The notes beneath the pieces were generated by a model that ran no database searches, was not told the DNA's origin, and was given only the letters and a program-made list of their open reading frames with translations. From NCBI GenBank assembly GCA_004296865.1, contig SCVQ01000088.1:1-8135 (forward strand): a stretch of 8,135 bases of DNA. Reading direction: 5' to 3'. Both the position numbers and the translations under genes were made by a program. Below, piece by piece: positions 5,085 through 8,135 of this stretch. Source of the stretch: Nitrospirota bacterium (GTDB lineage: Bacteria > Nitrospirota > Nitrospiria > Nitrospirales > Nitrospiraceae). How positions within the stretch are numbered: position 1 is the stretch's first letter; each line of letters opens with the position of its first letter.

Positions 5085-7511
5085 ATGTTCGAACGATTCA
5101 CGGATAAGGGTCGGAAGATCATCATCCTGGCCAGGGAAGAGGCCGAGCGTCATCAGAATGATTACCTGGGCACAGAACACCTCGTCCTGGCTATTCTTCG
5201 TGAGTCAGACGGCATTGCCCTCATGATCATTAAGAAGATGGGGCTGTCCACCGAGCAGATTCGGCTCGAGATCGAGCGGAACCTCCCGGGCGGCGGCACC
5301 ACGATGACCTTCGGCGAAATCCCCTTCAGCCCGCGCGTCAAGAAGGTGATCGAGTACGGCGTTGAAGAAGCCCGCCTGCTCGGACACAATCATATCGGCA
5401 GCGAACACCTCTTGCTCGGCCTGTTGCGGGAAGAAGAGGGGATCGGCGGCAAGATTCTCCGGAGTCTCGGCGCCAATCTCCTGACCGCCCGGCAATTGAC
5501 CGTCACCTTCTTGCGCAAGGCCGCGCCGCGTGAACGGGACCGCAAAAGCAACACGCCCGCCCTGGATGAGTTCGGCCGCGACCTGACGCAACTGGCCCAA
5601 GAGGGACAGCTCGACCCGGTGATCGGACGGGCCGACGAGATCGAGCGCGTGCTGCAGATTCTCAGCCGACGGACCAAGAACAACCCGGTCCTCATCGGGG
5701 AGTCCGGCGTCGGCAAAACGGCGATCGTGGAAGGTCTGGCCCAGCGCATCGTGGCCTCCGAAGTGCCCGATAATCTTTTGAACCGCCGTGTGATCGCGCT
5801 GGACCTGGGCTCGCTCGTGGCCGGCACCAAGTATCGCGGCCAGTTCGAGGAGCGGTTGAAGGTCGTCATGAAGGAGATCGTGCAGGCCGGAAACATCATC
5901 ATCTTTATCGACGAACTGCACACCCTCGTGGGAGCCGGAGCGGCGGAGGGGTCCATCGATGCCTCCAATATGCTTAAGCCTGCGCTCTCCCGTGGCGAGA
6001 TCCAGTGCATTGGCGCCACGACGCTGGATGAATACCGCAAACACATCGAAAAAGACGGCGCGTTGAAGCGGCGCTTCCAGCCCATTCACGTGCAGCCGCC
6101 CAGCATCGACGAAACGATCCGGATCATTCAAGGTCTCCGGGATCGGTACGAAGAGCACCATGGGGTGGAGATTACGGAAGAAGCCATCACGGAAGCGGTC
6201 AAGCTCTCGGACCGGTACATCACCGACCGGTTTCTGCCCGATAAAGCCATCGACTTGATCGACGAAACAGGTTCGCGCGCGAAGCTACAGGCTTACGCAC
6301 TGCCGACGGAGCTCAAGGCCCTCGAGCAGGAACTCAAGAAAATGTCCCGCGACAAGGAACTGGCCATCTCTCTCCAGAACTTCGAGGAAGCGGTGAAGTT
6401 CCGGGAAGAAGAAGAACGGCTCCGCAAGCTCCTGGACGAATCGAAGCGCGAGTGGAAGAAAAACCAGGAAAAGAACCGGCCGGTCATCTCGAAAGACGAT
6501 GTCGCCTATGTGGTGTCGAAAATGACCGGCATTCCGCTCTTCAAGCTTGAGGAAGAAGAGTCCAACAAGCTTCTGAACATGGAAGAGTTCCTCCACAAGC
6601 GGATCGTGGGGCAGAACGAGGCGATTTCGGCGGTCTGCCGAGCCATTCGCCGATCCCGTGCCGGCCTCAAGGAAGCCAAGAAGCCTATCGGGTCCTTCAT
6701 TTTCCTGGGCCCGACCGGAGTCGGCAAAACGGAGTTGGCGAGAGCCCTGGCGGAATTCCTGTTCAATTCCGAGGACGCGTTGATTCGGATCGACATGTCC
6801 GAATACCAAGAGAAATTTACCAGTTCGCGCTTGTTCGGCGCCCCTCCGGGATATGTGGGGTACGAGGAAGGCGGACAGTTGACCGAACGTGTCCGTCGGC
6901 GGCCCTATTCGGTGGTGCTGTTTGATGAAATCGAGAAGGCGCATCCGGACATTTTCAACGTGATGCTGCAAGTCCTGGACGACGGCGTGCTCACGGACAG
7001 CCTGGGCCGCAAGGTGGACTTCAAAAACACCGTCGTGATTATGACCTCCAATCTGGGGACCAAGTTCATCCAGAAGGGGGTGTCGCTCGGCTTCCAACGC
7101 GCCGAAGCCGAACAGAACCGGCGAATCAAGGACGAGGTGCTGTCGGAACTGCGGCGGTCGTTCAGCCCCGAGTTCCTGAACCGGATCGACGAGGTGGTCG
7201 TCTTCCATCAGTTGGAAAAGGAACACCTGATCATCATCGTCGACATCCTGATCAAGGAACTGAATGCGCGCCTCCTGGAGCGCGGCGTGCAGCTTGAGGT
7301 CGGGGACGACGTCAAGCAATGGCTCATCAAAGAAGGATATCAACCCCTGTATGGCGCGCGGCCGATGCGCCGAGCCATCCAGAAAAACATCGGCGACCCG
7401 CTCTCGGAAGAGTTGCTCAAGGGCCGCTTCAAAGACGCCCGCAAGGTCAAAGTGACGTTGCGGGACGACGCGCCGTTGTTTGTGGAAGAGGAGGCGATGG
7501 CAGAAGTCTGA
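5085..7511 (+). CDS. clpC: ATP-dependent Clp protease ATP-binding subunit ClpC
   Basis: An 808-residue AAA+ unfoldase that forms hexamers and feeds substrates into the ClpP protease. Residues 1-145 are the double Clp-N repeat, with GTEHLVL (29-35) and GSEHLLL (105-111). The first ATPase domain has Walker A GESGVGKT (205-212), the KYRG pore loop (249-252) and Walker B IIFIDE (272-277). A UVR-like coiled-coil middle segment with [19 protein letters not shown] (432-450) distinguishes ClpC from ClpA and from ClpB with its longer middle domain. The second ATPase domain has Walker A GPTGVGKT (542-549), the GYVG pore loop (589-592), Walker B VVLFDE (610-615), a PEFLNR arginine finger (Arg700) and sensor-2 GARP (757-760). 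LGF (668-670) is the ClpP-docking tripeptide, so this should be a protease partner and not a stand-alone disaggregase. All catalytic residues appear intact and the length is normal. AAAGGAGG (5073-5080) lies four bases before the ATG. No mcsA, mcsB or ctsR gene is in the window. Confidence 0.97.
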   Translation: MFERFTDKGRKIIILAREEAERHQNDYLGTEHLVLAILRESDGIALMIIKKMGLSTEQIRLEIERNLPGGGTTMTFGEIPFSPRVKKVIEYGVEEARLLGHNHIGSEHLLLGLLREEEGIGGKILRSLGANLLTARQLTVTFLRKAAPRERDRKSNTPALDEFGRDLTQLAQEGQLDPVIGRADEIERVLQILSRRTKNNPVLIGESGVGKTAIVEGLAQRIVASEVPDNLLNRRVIALDLGSLVAGTKYRGQFEERLKVVMKEIVQAGNIIIFIDELHTLVGAGAAEGSIDASNMLKPALSRGEIQCIGATTLDEYRKHIEKDGALKRRFQPIHVQPPSIDETIRIIQGLRDRYEEHHGVEITEEAITEAVKLSDRYITDRFLPDKAIDLIDETGSRAKLQAYALPTELKALEQELKKMSRDKELAISLQNFEEAVKFREEEERLRKLLDESKREWKKNQEKNRPVISKDDVAYVVSKMTGIPLFKLEEEESNKLLNMEEFLHKRIVGQNEAISAVCRAIRRSRAGLKEAKKPIGSFIFLGPTGVGKTELARALAEFLFNSEDALIRIDMSEYQEKFTSSRLFGAPPGYVGYEEGGQLTERVRRRPYSVVLFDEIEKAHPDIFNVMLQVLDDGVLTDSLGRKVDFKNTVVIMTSNLGTKFIQKGVSLGFQRAEAEQNRRIKDEVLSELRRSFSPEFLNRIDEVVVFHQLEKEHLIIIVDILIKELNARLLERGVQLEVGDDVKQWLIKEGYQPLYGARPMRRAIQKNIGDPLSEELLKGRFKDARKVKVTLRDDAPLFVEEEAMAEV

Positions 7512-7586
7512 CCCCGGCACTCCTGAGAAGCTCACGGCAACGGCATGCAGGTACTGCGTCGTCGAGGCTCGGGCTGGACAATCGGG

Positions 7587-7624
7587 CGACCCTCGTGGCG
7601 GTATCCCCACGAGGGTCGTTCTGT
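7587..7624 (+). terminator. Probable intrinsic terminator after clpC
   Basis: A perfect 12-bp stem pairs CGACCCTCGTGG (7587-7598) with CCACGAGGGTCG (7607-7618) across an 8-base loop. It is followed by the T-rich TTCTGT (7619-7624). It lies 75 bases after the clpC stop and before tsaD. The stem is strong and GC-rich, but the T-tract is short and broken, so efficiency is uncertain. Confidence 0.65.
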
Positions 7625-7680
7625 ATCGGCAGGTTCTCGCGTGTCGCTAGACCCTCTCCTGCACTCCTTCTCGTCGATCC

Positions 7681-7716
7681 ATGGGGAGTCATCGACTGGA
7701 AAGCCATGACGTCTGA
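7681..7716 (+). other. Possible 11-codon ORF abutting and in frame with tsaD
   Basis: ATG at 7681 begins an 11-codon frame ending in TGA at 7714-7716, directly before the tsaD ATG at 7717 and in the same frame. The TGA shows that tsaD cannot start further upstream. The frame could be a leader peptide that couples translation, a sequencing or mutational interruption of a longer N-terminus, or chance. It has no good ribosome site of its own. Nothing else beyond the terminator is recognised between clpC and tsaD, and no convincing promoter is seen there. Confidence 0.2.
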
Positions 7717-8135
7717 ATGAAGGCCTCGAGTCCCACCACGCCGACTCCGGCCATCCTGGGGCTGGAAACCTCTTGTGACGAAACCGCAGCCGCCATCATC
7801 TGCGGCGAGGGCCGGATCGCCTCCAGCGTCCTCTATTCCCAGCACGAGGTCCACGGCCGGTACGGAGGGGTCGTGCCGGAACTGGCCGCGCGTCGCCACA
7901 TCGAGACGGTGGAGGCGATCGTCGCGGAGGCCATGCGGCAAGCCGCGATCGACTGGCTGGACCTCCACGCCATCGCCGTCACGCGCGGACCCGGGTTGGC
8001 CGGTGCGCTCTTGGTCGGGGTCAGTTTCGGGAAGGCGATGGCGTATGCCGCGGGGGTCCCGCTGATCGGCGTCAATCACCTGGCGGGGCACGTCGCGTCG
8101 GCCTGGATCGATCAACCGGACTTTCCGTTTCCTTG
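7717..8135 (+). CDS. tsaD: tRNA N6-adenosine threonylcarbamoyltransferase TsaD (5' part, cut by window end)
   Basis: The first 139 codons of the ASKHA-fold enzyme that, with TsaB and TsaE, transfers the threonylcarbamoyl group onto A37 of ANN-decoding tRNAs to make t6A. Visible motifs are ILGLETSCDETAAAI (13-27), the diagnostic TsaD/Kae1 N-terminus, then YGGVVPELAARRHIE (49-63), TRGPGLAGALLVG (89-101) and NHLAGH (120-125), whose His121 and His125 form the metal-binding HxxxH pair. The full protein is usually about 340 residues, so roughly 60% lies beyond the window. ATG at 7717 is the only sensible start because an in-frame TGA is directly upstream, and the domain begins 12 residues in. No clear Shine-Dalgarno is seen; GGAAAG lies about 12 bases away. 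The gene follows the clpC terminator, so it may have its own promoter that I could not identify. Confidence 0.95.
   Translation, partial: MKASSPTTPTPAILGLETSCDETAAAIICGEGRIASSVLYSQHEVHGRYGGVVPELAARRHIETVEAIVAEAMRQAAIDWLDLHAIAVTRGPGLAGALLVGVSFGKAMAYAAGVPLIGVNHLAGHVASAWIDQPDFPFP

Noticed and set aside
6285..7610. Very long minus-strand open frame opposite clpC
   Set aside because: GC-rich codon bias commonly leaves such antisense frames open; the sense strand encodes an intact, motif-complete ClpC.
7447..8115. Minus-strand 222-codon frame spanning the clpC terminator and tsaD
   Set aside because: It runs through a perfect terminator hairpin and is antisense to clear TsaD motifs.

Overview
The window is GC-rich bacterial chromosomal DNA carrying six recognisable protein genes. 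They are an exported SlyD/FKBP-type prolyl isomerase (minus strand), a class II fumarase (plus), an FprA/adrenodoxin-reductase-like flavoprotein (plus), NAD kinase (minus), the AAA+ unfoldase ClpC (plus) and the first 139 codons of TsaD (plus, cut by the window end). I see no mobile element, tRNA, rRNA, CRISPR array or prophage gene. The gene set and GC-rich codon use would suit a free-living bacterium such as a Nitrospirota member. That placement is inference from general resemblance and was not tested by any search.

Layout: positions 1-192 hold no supportable gene. The FKBP gene (193-723, minus) and fumC (948-2393, plus) diverge from a 224-bp gap. That gap has a textbook sigma70-type promoter for the FKBP gene and only a weak candidate for fumC. 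A 125-bp gap with its own promoter (TTGACA and an extended -10) separates fumC from the flavoprotein gene (2519-3913). The flavoprotein gene and nadK converge so tightly that their stop codons overlap. nadK and clpC then diverge from a 320-bp gap holding two near-consensus promoters back to back. clpC is followed by a 12-bp perfect hairpin that is a likely terminator, and then by tsaD.

The genes do not look like one operon. Each appears to have its own transcription signals, and the strands alternate. The functional themes are central carbon metabolism (fumarase), NADP(H) and low-potential electron handling (NAD kinase and the ferredoxin-NADP reductase-like flavoprotein), protein quality control (FKBP and ClpC) and tRNA t6A modification (TsaD).

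I found no convincing new biological system. The observations most worth a second look are the overlapping convergent stops, the divergent nucleotide-binding motifs of the flavoprotein, the retained phosphoarginine-site glutamates in ClpC, and the C-rich nadK leader with no Shine-Dalgarno.
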